The translations under genes were made by a program, and so were the position numbers. A stretch of 64,000 nt of DNA from JBCBKL01 sp963922565 (GTDB lineage Bacteria > Pseudomonadota > Alphaproteobacteria > Rhodobacterales > Rhodobacteraceae), in the NCBI GenBank assembly GCA_963922565.1, contig CAWUIQ010000015.1, forward strand, positions 1 to 64,000. Direction: 5' to 3'. A model generated the notes under the pieces. That model did not search any database, had not been told where the DNA came from, and was given only the letters and a program-made list of their open reading frames with translations. Shown here piece by piece: positions 26,301 to 34,675 of this stretch; positions within the stretch are counted from its first letter, which is position 1, and every line of letters starts with the position of its first letter.

Positions 26301-28570
26301 GAAGGGACGAGCCGTGGCGTGATGGAAATTGGAAACTGCGCCATGATCGAAAGTTGGCCCTCAAACACTGGACAGAACTGAAACGTGTCCGTCCGCGTAT
26401 CATCTTCCTCGAAGCACTAGAAAACTTTGCAGGCATGGTGCCTGCAAACAACAAGACCTCTGCACTTCAGAAAGATGCCGCCAGGACGCTGGCAAGGGTC
26501 TTGAAAATTGAGTTTAGGCAAGACCCAAAAAGCAACTTAGACGACGACTTTCTGTCGCTGCCCCCCAATCTCAAGAAGTTCATGTACCGGCGTGTGGCCC
26601 ATGGCTATTTCATCGCCGGTCTCGCAAGCGCGATCTGGAACATAACCAACAAGGATTCGGAAGCCTTCCAAACAGAGTGGGATCGGTGTGTTTCCGCGCT
26701 CGACATCGCTTACGCGCGGGAAAAGTCGCGTGGACTGGTCGAGGAGCTCCTCGGCATCTACCGCCGTCTCGACCGGACTGCCGATATCGCCTCGACGGGC
26801 AGGGTCGACGGACTCTCCCGCCTCAGAAACACGGAAGAAAGCCGCGTGCTCGAGCGATTGCGCACCATGATGATCGATCATCTCGCGCTGCTGCAGGTGC
26901 CGATCACGGCTGAAACGCTGATGGCATGTCCCGACGTGAACCGAGTAGCAAAAGAGGCCGCCGAACTGGATAAGAAGAAACGCAACGTCATCGCAATAAT
27001 GACCTACGAGTTGAACCTGCTGGTTGCCCGTGGTCTGGCCACCCGTTATGAAAAATTTGCCGACAAGGTTGCTGGTTTAAAAGAAAACGTTTCCTTCGTT
27101 TACGTTCTCAATAGCCGGGTCGCCGGCGTGCTTCGAGCACGCTCCAACCTCGAAGTCTATTCCCAATACAAACTCATGGTATTCCAGCCAAACGCATATC
27201 CGTCGCAACCCGAGCGTGCGCTCAAACCGGACATTTCCCACTTCGAACGCGTCGGTGGCGTTGTTCGGGCTTTGGTAAAGGAAACGCACAATTCGTTGGT
27301 GGAACTCTACTGGGACATGAGGTTTGGAAAAACCGACTACACCTCGAGCGACAACGAATTCGCGAAAGAGATGGAAGCGCACAACGATCGCCTCCGTGCC
27401 GCATATGCCCTGATACGCGGCACTTTCTCCATCTCGGTAATTGCGCGCCTTGCTGAACGCGCGGACATAGGCAAACGCACCGTCCCCTTCGACGAATACC
27501 GGGTCTGGACCCGCAAGTTACTCAATACTGCGACCCTGCTACACAAGATCCGCAACATCGACATGGTCCACCGTATCGAAGCTGCACATAGGAAAGGCGA
27601 AACTGCCGACGCCCTTCCCTACAACCACCCATTCCTGCGTGACGAACTCTCTTGGCTCTACAACGAACGCGCCCTCGTCAGCTTTGTCCAAGGCCGATTG
27701 TTCGACGCCTTGCCACTATTCGAACAGGCACAGATCATGTTGGGGACGTCCACTGACCGCTCGGCACCAACTAGCCATGGGGCAACCCACAGGCGCGTGC
27801 AGATGAACTATGCCCTTGCACAGGTCGAGCGCGGCAACATCGTCATTGCACAGGACATTCTCGCTCGTATTGTGACCGAGACCGAGGAACGCTGGCAATC
27901 CGACACTCCCTCCGTAGTGCATTGCATGGCAAAGGGCTACCTGGCGCTATGTCATCACCTAACAAACGAATTCCCTCGCGCCCAGGCGGGATACATTGAA
28001 GTGCTGGAAACAATCGGGCAGTTCAATCACCCCCGCGCTGAAAGTATTTTTCGCCGCCATTATTCGGACTTGTTGCGCACGATGTCGACGTCGCGCAACG
28101 ACCCCGAATACAAGGAAGCTATTTCGATCCTACGTAGTTCCGAGGAACTGGCCCTCGGTATTCGGGCGACGGATCTCCAACACTATGCACTGGTGGCGCA
28201 GGCTCGTCTAGATCGCGACATGCACGAGCGAGGGCAAGCGCTTGAAAACTTGCGGAAGGTCGAAGAATACGCACGCGCCATGGGCATCCAGAAGATGCTC
28301 TGCGAGGTGCTAAAGGTCAGGGGTGAAGTTCTCTTAGCAGAAGGGGAGACCACACAGGCCGGTTTCGTCACTTCCCAATCCATTGCGATTTCCAAACGCA
28401 ACGGGATGCGATTGCGAAAAATCTCGGCGACAATCATTCAGGCACAGATCCTGCGGGAACGCCAGCAGATCAAAGACGCCAACCGTCTTCTCGAGGAAAC
28501 AATAACTGAGTCCCAAGCCCTAGGTTACGCAACCAAGACTAGTCAAGCGATGCACCTATTTCGAGGTTAG
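23360..28570 (+). CDS. SIR2-like / P-loop NTPase / TPR protein, probable antiphage STAND-type protein
   Basis: A 1736-residue soluble protein. The N-terminal 500 residues form a SIR2-like NADase-type domain: FVGSGTSQKFG (residues 38-48), FLTLNYDLE (near 263), VHHLHGRLDD with the catalytic-type His (near 353), and LVLGLGSTENDV. Near residue 747 comes a Walker A-like PPGGGKGRLL, in which the usual Ser or Thr is replaced by Gly. A tandem repeat follows (GPEVWPFQTLF and GPEFWPFKGLF), then a Walker B-like VAIFSYLDRLVDE near 908 and VDIVLINCF. The last 400 or so residues are TPR-like helices. This order (effector, NTPase, sensor repeats) is that of Avs/STAND defence proteins. The modest start context and degenerate P-loop are oddities. 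Confidence 0.75.
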   Translation: MFPYNEKPISKLRTSSDIERFGYQALLRALNIGRVVAFVGSGTSQKFGQPSWSALADEGYKLFFALENAILALDVWDGDDSNELVKDFREALSPLVREIKDLRKNEGFETPHKVELIEDYFAVVETILDRHTIKAHSLREKSPLKNFTDAIKQKENELGTDSSSISDKDYYFGPKPSDKDESDDLASNVAEFRRTFAAIFKSVERDEESKPDFLKLGETFAEVTKGLGLDGSSAIEQLDGRRSEVTEIDGARTLRRRLGIRRFLTLNYDLELELMLFEEGRATPLTAYQDFNEFLIQNSGSDAKDMPYEPGRAVSLRSPSGRVIRSTSSRSDTLADLFSFGAFPTNYDATVHHLHGRLDDPENMIVTPKDYQRIYYGASDQKKSFDEARHAVFTGSDILVLGLGSTENDVLKPLRDFLELEEDRRDAHGKVYYVTSAEISGKEDSFAKAFDTARLDAMAKTQSLYKDYGMHTLFADFSFDDKRTRAWTSDSANCFAVRAEIAHYLHRIGSKDKIEPWSTPTVEEEFKEKLGEVWRCSGNPSNLKKCEAKPLEYSGGPEIELARKIANEWNAQRAAVSKEKQAAFKKALRMLDSHLRDISLVEYAKHLEQSRKSWWEDWSQFPGMRVAALGPHRYKLKEQPDPEHVSDEQIFEVDENLDGTASPMVWKQTNLVAHFRDDPLKLGNPDSTPQFSGVLAATGAARKAAKTRAKLLQEEVASGETASPINRSKQRGHFPQDFPASVARLSIPPGGGKGRLLAYFTCKQRLTGEGPEVWPFQTLFNPIHASGENEQGPEFWPFKGLFGSIDVSGKEDDAKPYEGYKFCFMSHLTFALEFSGTMIAFARILQQMLPQLRNELEEDSEEAKDDRWRRLMKHQFQQRTGAVLVLKTISDMFELLQDSCPRGGWKTRMVAIFSYLDRLVDEKGDAYSPIHREFFRLISGWKNEDEHLRLPVDIVLINCFANQPIRYLSEEETLLENQSGRRDEPWRDGNWKLRHDRKLALKHWTELKRVRPRIIFLEALENFAGMVPANNKTSALQKDAARTLARVLKIEFRQDPKSNLDDDFLSLPPNLKKFMYRRVAHGYFIAGLASAIWNITNKDSEAFQTEWDRCVSALDIAYAREKSRGLVEELLGIYRRLDRTADIASTGRVDGLSRLRNTEESRVLERLRTMMIDHLALLQVPITAETLMACPDVNRVAKEAAELDKKKRNVIAIMTYELNLLVARGLATRYEKFADKVAGLKENVSFVYVLNSRVAGVLRARSNLEVYSQYKLMVFQPNAYPSQPERALKPDISHFERVGGVVRALVKETHNSLVELYWDMRFGKTDYTSSDNEFAKEMEAHNDRLRAAYALIRGTFSISVIARLAERADIGKRTVPFDEYRVWTRKLLNTATLLHKIRNIDMVHRIEAAHRKGETADALPYNHPFLRDELSWLYNERALVSFVQGRLFDALPLFEQAQIMLGTSTDRSAPTSHGATHRRVQMNYALAQVERGNIVIAQDILARIVTETEERWQSDTPSVVHCMAKGYLALCHHLTNEFPRAQAGYIEVLETIGQFNHPRAESIFRRHYSDLLRTMSTSRNDPEYKEAISILRSSEELALGIRATDLQHYALVAQARLDRDMHERGQALENLRKVEEYARAMGIQKMLCEVLKVRGEVLLAEGETTQAGFVTSQSIAISKRNGMRLRKISATIIQAQILRERQQIKDANRLLEETITESQALGYATKTSQAMHLFRG

Positions 28571-28881
28571 TCCAAAGGAAACAAAGATCAGACAACAAAA
28601 TTGATCTGCAATGCTCGGTGTCTATCAGCAAGAGGATAAAGGCATAATTGTTCCCGAAGGTCGATATTGAGCAAGTGCAGCGAACGGCAGCAATGACGGA
28701 TGCCGCCGCAGCATTTGAATGCCGCGCTGAACGTCGGCTCTGGGCCGTCCTCAATCCCAAGTTCCACGCCTGCCATCGCTATGCTGCGACAGCACCGAGG
28801 TCGGCAGTGAGCCCAGAGTGACTGATGCTGCGCTTTGCACGAATGGCGGCTCTAGAAACCGTGATACAAAAAAGGATGTTC
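28571..28881. other. Gap after the SIR2-like gene, containing one repeat copy
   Basis: About 310 bases with no gene. It contains a short copy of the dispersed repeat (28677-28747) and a second stretch, CTGCGACAGCACCGAGGTC near 28775, with similar composition. No T-run terminator was found. Confidence 0.45.
28677..28747 (+). repeat. Dispersed intergenic repeat, short copy (R1)
   Basis: It begins GCAGCGAACGGCAG, contains CCGCAGCAT and ends near CTGGGCCG, like the second half of the 131-bp repeat at 29733, 44480, 47585 and 51214. The first half is absent or too diverged to align, making this the most divergent copy. Confidence 0.5.
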
Positions 28882-29676
28882 CTACGGGTGTTGCCCAACC
28901 CAACCACAATGGGCACAAAAAACTGTAGATTTGAAGTTGGAAAAAAGACCGTCTGTGATGGGATCGAGTGAACCAAGCTGTTTTCTCATGGCTGAAATTT
29001 GTAAGGGTTCGGTCCGGGGTCTGGCGATACTATTGGCGCGCTCGTGCACCCTATTGCCGTAGTCATCCAGCCAGTCAGCACCCGCACCAAAGACATCGTC
29101 GTTTCTGTAGATGCCCATTTTCGCATCAAGCAGCCACCATTCATGGTCACCACCACAAATTGGGCACTGGAAGCCGCCGTTCTCGCCTATCGTGAGCCAC
29201 GCTGCAAAGTCGATCTCGCCTTTAGCGGCGGCTAAACCAGATGCGAAGTAGTGAGAGTGATGCGCCTTGTAAGCCTCGACCGATAAAGCTCATATCTGCG
29301 GAAGGCTCTTTTCGAATTCCTTTGCTGCCGCTTGGCCAAGTTGAGTTTCCAACCAAGCACTGCCTGGGGCGTAGGAAACGCCAGCACAGTCGGTATGGGC
29401 AGGTTGCTGCCCTGCCAAAGCTAAACCGCCCATTAGATTTGCGATCATAAGACGCGGTTCGCCTGTCAAGTTCTCGGCAAGACGCAACAAATGCGGGATG
29501 GCAAGATAACTAGCAGGATAGGTCGTCCCTTGATGCAGCAGCGCTGAGAAAAAGAGGTAGTCGGCAGCGTCGTCGCTCCACTCACTTTCTAGCTCGGCCA
29601 GAAGCAGATTTGCACCGACCCCATACGCGTGGTTGGCCGTCTCCCATATAGGGTCACCGTACGGAAATACCGACAT
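28882..29676 (-). pseudogene. HEAT-like/zinc-ribbon hypothetical gene split by an in-frame TGA
   Basis: One continuous minus-strand frame of 265 codons is interrupted only by TGA at codon 129 (29290-29292). The first part is helical (ADYLFFSALLHQGTTYPASY, then IPHLLRLAENL), like the HEAT-type proteins often found as immunity factors. The second part, read through in the same frame, continues as SVEAYKAHHSHYFASGL and carries two zinc-binding pairs, CPICGGDHEWW and CAHCGWVG. The stop fits a change of CGA (Arg). The TGA sits in ATATGAGC, so an ATG overlaps it, but that ATG opens a different frame. The two halves could in principle be made separately from the ATG at 29118. Function unknown. Confidence 0.6.
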
Positions 29677-29732
29677 GCCAGTTTGTCCACCGAAGAAACC
29701 AAAAATATTCCGAAGCAGTCATTCGCGCGGAC

Positions 29733-29863
29733 GCAGCGAAAGTCAACGTAGTCCGCAGATTGTGAGTTCGGTCACCTCCGGATTTCGCATCCGCAGCGAA
29801 CGGCAGGTATGCGGGCTGCGACCGCAGAATCGTGAAGGTAGAACGAAGGTCGGGTATGGGCCG
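29733..29863 (+). repeat. Dispersed 131-bp intergenic repeat (R2)
   Basis: Landmarks: GCAGCGAA at 29733, GTCCGCAGATTGTGAG at 29751, GCAGCGAACGGCAGG at 29793, GGGCTGC then CGCAG near 29812, and GGTATGGGCCG ending at 29863. Spacing is identical to copies R3, R4 and R5. It lies between two minus-strand genes. Confidence 0.7.
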
Positions 29864-29954
29864 AAATCGAAGTTGGTGGCCGGGTTTGCAATCAAGGCTC
29901 CCAAGTCTTGACGAACCTCGCCCAGGCTCTGGCCCGGGGTGACTGCTTCGAATG

Positions 29955-32558
29955 TTAAAGGCTGGCCAACTCCTCCGGCACTGAACAGATGTAGGCGCGG
30001 ACTGCTCGGGCCGACCCTGCGCTGCCGTTCGCAACCCGTTCGCCAACACCATAGGCCAGAATATACAGGCCGTCGTTCCTGCGGACCAGCTGGTCAAGTT
30101 CGGTTGGATCACCCCCCGGTCGTTTCATGATCTTGCGCAAAAGCTCCTTCTTGACCCACTCTGCCCTGCTTTCGGAACGCGCCAGATTGAGCTCGGGCTG
30201 CCCGGTGTAGCTGGCTCCGCCCTCAAGGATCACGAGCGCGCCCTCAGTTCGTTCCATAACCGCTACAACCAGCGCCGAAATCTGCTCGGAATTGCCACCG
30301 ACCACCCTGCCTTCCGCGAAATCGACATGATGGACGTCTTCCTCTTCCGCCCCGGCCTTGCAGGATTTGACACCACCCAGCAGCCCTTGACGCGACAGGC
30401 TTGACATAAGACTGGCAGGGCGAGTCGTGACACCGTCTTTGATCATTTCGATGATTTCATCGGGAAAGCCCGGCACTGTCCCGCCACGGTGCTTTGCATG
30501 TTGCCGCAGTTCGCCATCCAGCTTTTCGAGGTCATTTGTCAGCCGGTCCAGGCCCGCAGTTCCGTTGTTGATGGCAGTCTCGACTTTCTGCTGAATGTGT
30601 CTCAAGTCCGATTTCAGTTGGACAACTTCTGTCACAATCACGGAAACAGGCGCGAGGCCCTCGCCAAGTTGGGCAAGTTTAGTGTTCACGCGTCCTTCAA
30701 ATCTCCTGGCGCTTCCCAGATGGGACTCGAAGGATTGGTGAAGTTCCCGGTCCTCCGCATCAAGCGCAGCAATCGCATTTCGCAAATTGTCATCGGCCTT
30801 TTTCAAGGCCACACGGAATGCCTCGATCTCTGTGCTCTGACCGTTGATCTTGCCAGGAAGGTCGGTCAACGGTTCCATGGCCCGGGCGAACTCGGTACGG
30901 GTTGTCGCCAACTCCCCCGCCAGCGACTTCAGAGCCACAGCTACATCCGCGCGGAGTTGGGTGCGGGATGCAGCCTCCCTGTCTAGGCGATGATTCAGAT
31001 CGGTCATGTCGGCTTGCAGAGCTGCAATCGGCCCGGTCTCACCCGTTAGTGCGCCCAAGTCGCCAATGAGACCTGCCAACCCGGCCTGCAGATCCGTCAA
31101 TTCCGCAGCTTTGCCGGACAATTCCTCCAGCCGCACGCCAAGCGAGGACAATCCCTCCCCAAAGGCCTTGTCGAACCCACTGGACTGAAGCCATCGCGTC
31201 TGGAACAGATCGGATCGTCCAGCCACGTCCTCCTGCAAACCCTCCAGCGCTTCTTTGAGGCTCTCATCGCGTTCGGCTAGTTTACCCTCAAGCCGCTCCC
31301 AAAGCGTCGGCTGAATTTGTACTATCAACTTTTTGGTGACCTCCTCCGACAAGGGATGACCGGCAAGACTTAAATACAAATCTCCCATGTCGACTTTGGT
31401 CGTGACCGCCGGTGCGGCCGGATTTTGCGGTTCCTTTATGCGAACCGGGGACCCGCGGCCGTCAAAGGAGAATTCCAGGATCGCTGATCGCCGAATGAGC
31501 ACTCTCGCCGAATAATCCGTCACCGGAGCAACCAGCGCCCATTCCCCGAAGTCGCCGAGATAGAACAACTTTTCGGTGCGAAATGTGTCCGCTTTCGAAT
31601 CCTTGTTCGGCGCTAGGTGGCTTGCGGCGTTTTCCGACTTCGACACAAGGAGGGTTCCAACCCGGGCTTTTTGTGTTGTGGCATGGCGAATGAAGGAACG
31701 AAGCGAATACCGTTTCCAATAGGGATATTGCAGTTCCGGCACAGTCCCGACCGGCGCGTGGAACTGTCTGGGCTCAGTACTCATCGGTTGCAGCGATTGA
31801 GCGTAGGCTTCGCTTGCTTTCTGTATTTCCTGCCAGTGCAGAAAGTACCCGGTCGCGCTGACGCCCACAGCCGACAAGACGATCACGAACAAAGCCGCAA
31901 AGCGGATTGAACCGTCACGCTCTTCGTTGACTGCCCCCTTTTCAGGTACAAGCAGGCGCCACCCCTTGCCGCCAAACCTGCCCAGCCTGAGGATGATGAC
32001 CCGATAGTGCCGGATCACCCTGCGTTTGGCCGCAGCGTATCGCTCCTGCAATTCGGTACGTTTGGACTTGTACTGGGGCAAAGTCTTTTCAGCCCACCTT
32101 TGAAGTCGGCTTTGTTTTCCGACAGTTTCTACCCGTTGCATTAACCGGGCAGCGGGGGACAAGTACTGAACCGCCAGCGCGCTGCGGAAGGTGTAGTTCA
32201 CGACGAAGACACCAATCCGGCTGAGGAGATAGGTCATTGCAATTAGTACAAAAATGGCCCCGGCGAACAAAATGATGGCAAGTATTATCAGAGCCAAGGC
32301 CACGACACCAAAGCCAATGTTGGCAACCATCGCGGCAGCGGTGTCAAAACCGCTCATGGCGATATGGGTCGGAACATCCAGGGTCTTCAGTCGTATCCAT
32401 TCCAACCCACCAAGGAAAATCGCAAACAGACCGGTCAGCGACTTCCACCCAAGCGGATAGGGGCCAAGGCTAAAGTACCGGGGCGCTGCAGGTTTCTTCT
32501 GCTTATCCACCTCAGAGGTGTCTGTAGCCGTTTGGTCAGGCGTTGGTTGGTCAGCCAT
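29955..32558 (-). CDS. Large membrane-anchored coiled-coil protein with OmpA-like C-terminus
   Basis: An 867-residue inner-membrane protein. After a Pro/Lys-rich cytoplasmic lead it has one or two hydrophobic segments at about residues 38-55 and 70-130, a basic cytoplasmic loop, and another helix near 224-245 (FAALFVIVLSAVGVSATGYF). A beta-rich periplasmic region follows, then a long coiled coil (about residues 420-680). The C-terminal domain resembles OmpA/MotB peptidoglycan-binding domains: VDFAEGRVVGGNSEQISAL, then LVILEGGASYTGQPELNLAR and SESRAEWVKKEL, although the usual GHTD motif is altered. AGGAG precedes the ATG. It is the last gene of a four-gene module and could span from inner membrane to cell wall. 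Not a recognised family. Confidence 0.65.
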   Translation of the reverse strand: MADQPTPDQTATDTSEVDKQKKPAAPRYFSLGPYPLGWKSLTGLFAIFLGGLEWIRLKTLDVPTHIAMSGFDTAAAMVANIGFGVVALALIILAIILFAGAIFVLIAMTYLLSRIGVFVVNYTFRSALAVQYLSPAARLMQRVETVGKQSRLQRWAEKTLPQYKSKRTELQERYAAAKRRVIRHYRVIILRLGRFGGKGWRLLVPEKGAVNEERDGSIRFAALFVIVLSAVGVSATGYFLHWQEIQKASEAYAQSLQPMSTEPRQFHAPVGTVPELQYPYWKRYSLRSFIRHATTQKARVGTLLVSKSENAASHLAPNKDSKADTFRTEKLFYLGDFGEWALVAPVTDYSARVLIRRSAILEFSFDGRGSPVRIKEPQNPAAPAVTTKVDMGDLYLSLAGHPLSEEVTKKLIVQIQPTLWERLEGKLAERDESLKEALEGLQEDVAGRSDLFQTRWLQSSGFDKAFGEGLSSLGVRLEELSGKAAELTDLQAGLAGLIGDLGALTGETGPIAALQADMTDLNHRLDREAASRTQLRADVAVALKSLAGELATTRTEFARAMEPLTDLPGKINGQSTEIEAFRVALKKADDNLRNAIAALDAEDRELHQSFESHLGSARRFEGRVNTKLAQLGEGLAPVSVIVTEVVQLKSDLRHIQQKVETAINNGTAGLDRLTNDLEKLDGELRQHAKHRGGTVPGFPDEIIEMIKDGVTTRPASLMSSLSRQGLLGGVKSCKAGAEEEDVHHVDFAEGRVVGGNSEQISALVVAVMERTEGALVILEGGASYTGQPELNLARSESRAEWVKKELLRKIMKRPGGDPTELDQLVRRNDGLYILAYGVGERVANGSAGSARAVRAYICSVPEELASL

Positions 32559-32738
32559 TTTTCAGCTCCTAGTAGAAACTCATACGCGAAAATCGGTCTC
32601 AGAATGGCCCACTGCCGTGAGATGAGCGTGAACCCTGCGAATTGGGCTTCATGGGCTCGAATCGCGCCCGCAACCAACCGCCCGCCTTGTCTGAGGTGCC
32701 CGCAAACGGACTCCGCTGTGTGCAGCTCCTCAGAAGGA

Positions 32739-33098
32739 TCAAGCGACCAAGGTGACAAGCCCCGCGAGGATCTGGGCTATGAGGTTGGCCTTCTGGATCG
32801 CTTTGTTGACGTTCGTCATCTGGTCCAGCGCCCGCTGCGCCTGTTTACGTTGGGAGACCAATTCGCTGGTTAGGCTGGCCAGACTCTGGTTGGACAGCAG
32901 AAATGCGGCTTCCGCCCGGCCAATCTCGCGGATGTTGGCCTCCAGCGCGCTGCGTGCCGTGAAGAGCTTCTGGCGTGTATCATCGTCGCCCTGCTCAAAG
33001 GCGGCGAGTTCCATTGCGTCGACCTTAAAGATCGTATCCGCGGTGATCCGCTTGAGCGCGCGGAACTGAGCGCGGGTCTTATGCGTGTGACTTGTCAT
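32739..33098 (-). CDS. Small coiled-coil protein with hydrophobic C-terminus
   Basis: A 119-residue protein. Residues 1-90 are predicted to be a helical coiled coil rich in Ala, Glu, Gln and Arg (FTARSALEANIREIGRAEAA, then SELVSQRKQAQRALDQMT), and the last 18 residues are hydrophobic (ANLIAQILAGLVTLVA), suggesting a tail anchor. AAGGA lies eight bases before the ATG, and the gap to the upstream lipoprotein gene is only 10 bases, so the two are co-transcribed. 180 bases separate it from the large OmpA-like gene. Family unknown; a tail-anchored partner of the large coiled-coil protein is plausible. Confidence 0.6.
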   Translation of the reverse strand: MTSHTHKTRAQFRALKRITADTIFKVDAMELAAFEQGDDDTRQKLFTARSALEANIREIGRAEAAFLLSNQSLASLTSELVSQRKQAQRALDQMTNVNKAIQKANLIAQILAGLVTLVA

Positions 33099-33108
33099 GA
33101 TTGCATCC

Positions 33109-34029
33109 TTATTTTGCGATGAGAGCGATTTCGTTGATCTCGGCGATAAAGCCGTTGATTTCTTCGAGCGTTACGTTGCGTCTCACCCGCCCGACTAGAA
33201 GCGTATGTGCCCGGCCCAGCGACTGAATCGCGTAATAATTCGAAGATTTTTTAGACGCTTCCACGGCTGCGAAGGCCTGTCGCAAGGACGCAATCCGGTG
33301 CGGGCGCTGCGACTTGCTGGCCTGGTTCGCCGCAACCTCGGCGGCCAAGAGACGATCCAGATTGGTGACATAGGCGTCGTTTCGGGAGTCCACGATGGCC
33401 GCCAGGATGGTTGTCACCGCGTCCTGAAAGGCGGGGTCCGCTTCAGTCACGATCCTGCGGATCCAGGCGTGTTTGGCCCGTTCGGCGGCAAACCCCGTCA
33501 GTGCGGAAATGCTGGATGGGCTCTTGCCCAGGATATCGCCGAAATTGGTGGATCCCGGTTCGGCAAGATACACCAGCTTTTGGGCACTCCCCAAAAGAGA
33601 GGCGGTGGAGGTTCTGATATCGTCCGACGTGGTGGACGCGGACAAGGCCTGCAACGCTGACAGGTATCCAGTCACCACCAGCAGCAGATCAGCCCGCAGC
33701 TCAGCATTCGTCTTGCCGTCCGCCGGATCGCGGCGGATCAACATCGCGCAGTCATAGCGTCCGCTGGTGATCTCTTCGGGCGTGGCCGGGGCTGTTGCGG
33801 CTCGGCTCAGATTGCATCCCGGCGCGAGCTTGATTGGCTGTTGGCCATCGGCAATGTAAGAAGCGATGCGCCGGTTTTCTTCCGCGGCAATCGTCTTTTG
33901 AAGATTCGTCCGCATGGGCGCGGTTGCGTCGTCCAGCGTCTCAGACATCAACCCGAGGTCTTCCGAAAGGTCCGGTGTCGCGCAGGCGGTCAAGCCAATC
34001 ACGGCGACTATCGCGATAGATCGTCTCAC
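33109..34029 (-). CDS. Helical lipoprotein of unknown function
   Basis: A 306-residue probable lipoprotein. With the GTG at 34029 (GGAG nine bases upstream) the product begins VRRSIAIVAVIGLTAC, a short signal peptide with lipobox LTAC. A longer in-frame start would bury the signal, so it is rejected. The mature part is helical, with Ala/Ser-rich segments and a Cys pair (GCNLSR and YDCAML) that could form a disulfide. The C-terminus ends EINGFIAEINEIALIAK. It sits between the small membrane protein and the coiled-coil protein. No family is recognised; an outer-membrane partner of the OmpA-like protein is the natural inference. Confidence 0.65.
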   Translation of the reverse strand: MRRSIAIVAVIGLTACATPDLSEDLGLMSETLDDATAPMRTNLQKTIAAEENRRIASYIADGQQPIKLAPGCNLSRAATAPATPEEITSGRYDCAMLIRRDPADGKTNAELRADLLLVVTGYLSALQALSASTTSDDIRTSTASLLGSAQKLVYLAEPGSTNFGDILGKSPSSISALTGFAAERAKHAWIRRIVTEADPAFQDAVTTILAAIVDSRNDAYVTNLDRLLAAEVAANQASKSQRPHRIASLRQAFAAVEASKKSSNYYAIQSLGRAHTLLVGRVRRNVTLEEINGFIAEINEIALIAK

Positions 34030-34128
34030 ATCAATTCTCCTTGTGTGATAATGGGGTTCCGCCCTCCGGGAGTAAGAAAGCGACACTCCGTCGGTCAGGT
34101 TCTGCCCTGAGGCTCTGCCTCACCCCGT

Positions 34129-34476
34129 CTAGAGGGGCTTCAGTTTGTTCTTGACGAAACCCTCGATTACATCAGCGCCGGCGTAGCCCGCCGCCATGAC
34201 GGAAAGGGTCTGCGCGGGCGTGATCTCGGTGGCGGCCGTGAAGGCTTCGACACTGTCGGCACCCAACCCGTTGGCCATCCCGATCAACGCTGTCAGCCCG
34301 GCGAGCGCGCCATAGATCAGGCTCAGGACAAGAGTGTTTACGCTGAACTCGACGTTGGTGTCGGTCGCCTTCTCCTGATTCAGTTTTCTCAGGCCCAGCG
34401 CGACTCTGACCATCTGGCCCGCAACGCCAAAAACGGATCCGAATGCGGCGACGTAAAGCCAATCTACGGCTGTCAT
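34129..34476 (-). CDS. Small multi-helix inner-membrane protein
   Basis: A 115-residue membrane protein with hydrophobic stretches at about residues 4-26 (WLYVAAFGSVFGVAGQMV) and 47-68 (LVLSLIYGALAGLTALIGM), then a weakly hydrophobic Gly/Ala-rich region (VMAAGYAGADVIEGFVKNKL). The size and C-terminal basic tail recall holin-like proteins, but the similarity is only general. The ATG at 34476 is preferred over one at 34512 because GGAG precedes it and the helix starts soon after. It is the first gene of the module, divergent from the BTAD regulator across a 199-bp shared upstream region. Confidence 0.6.
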   Translation of the reverse strand: MTAVDWLYVAAFGSVFGVAGQMVRVALGLRKLNQEKATDTNVEFSVNTLVLSLIYGALAGLTALIGMANGLGADSVEAFTAATEITPAQTLSVMAAGYAGADVIEGFVKNKLKPL

Positions 34477-34675
34477 ATTATCCAAGCTCCCCTGGTTGGC
34501 TGTTCTTGGCACCAGTGTTCCAGGGGATCGCTAGAGAAACGTGATTTGTTCGCGAATTCCCTTGCGCAGCATCGCGATTGGAGTCGCGCAATTACACATC
34601 CAACAAACCATTTTTTTGAAATTTTCGCTATCGGTGGTAACTTAGGGATCAGGGGAACTGGGAAGTATTTTTCTT
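34477..34675. promoter_or_regulatory. Shared divergent promoter region of the envelope module and BTAD regulator
   Basis: A 199-bp region separates the first gene of the minus-strand module from the plus-strand regulator. It is AT-rich in its centre (a run of seven T at about 34612). GGGATCAGGGGAACTGGG upstream of the regulator's GTG may hold its ribosome-binding site. The layout suggests the regulator controls the module, itself, or both. No clear dyad was found. Confidence 0.4.

Noticed and set aside
29955..34476. Zorya system (ZorA/ZorB)
   Set aside because: There is an OmpA-like domain on a membrane protein, but no MotA-like partner, no helicase and a different arrangement of domains.
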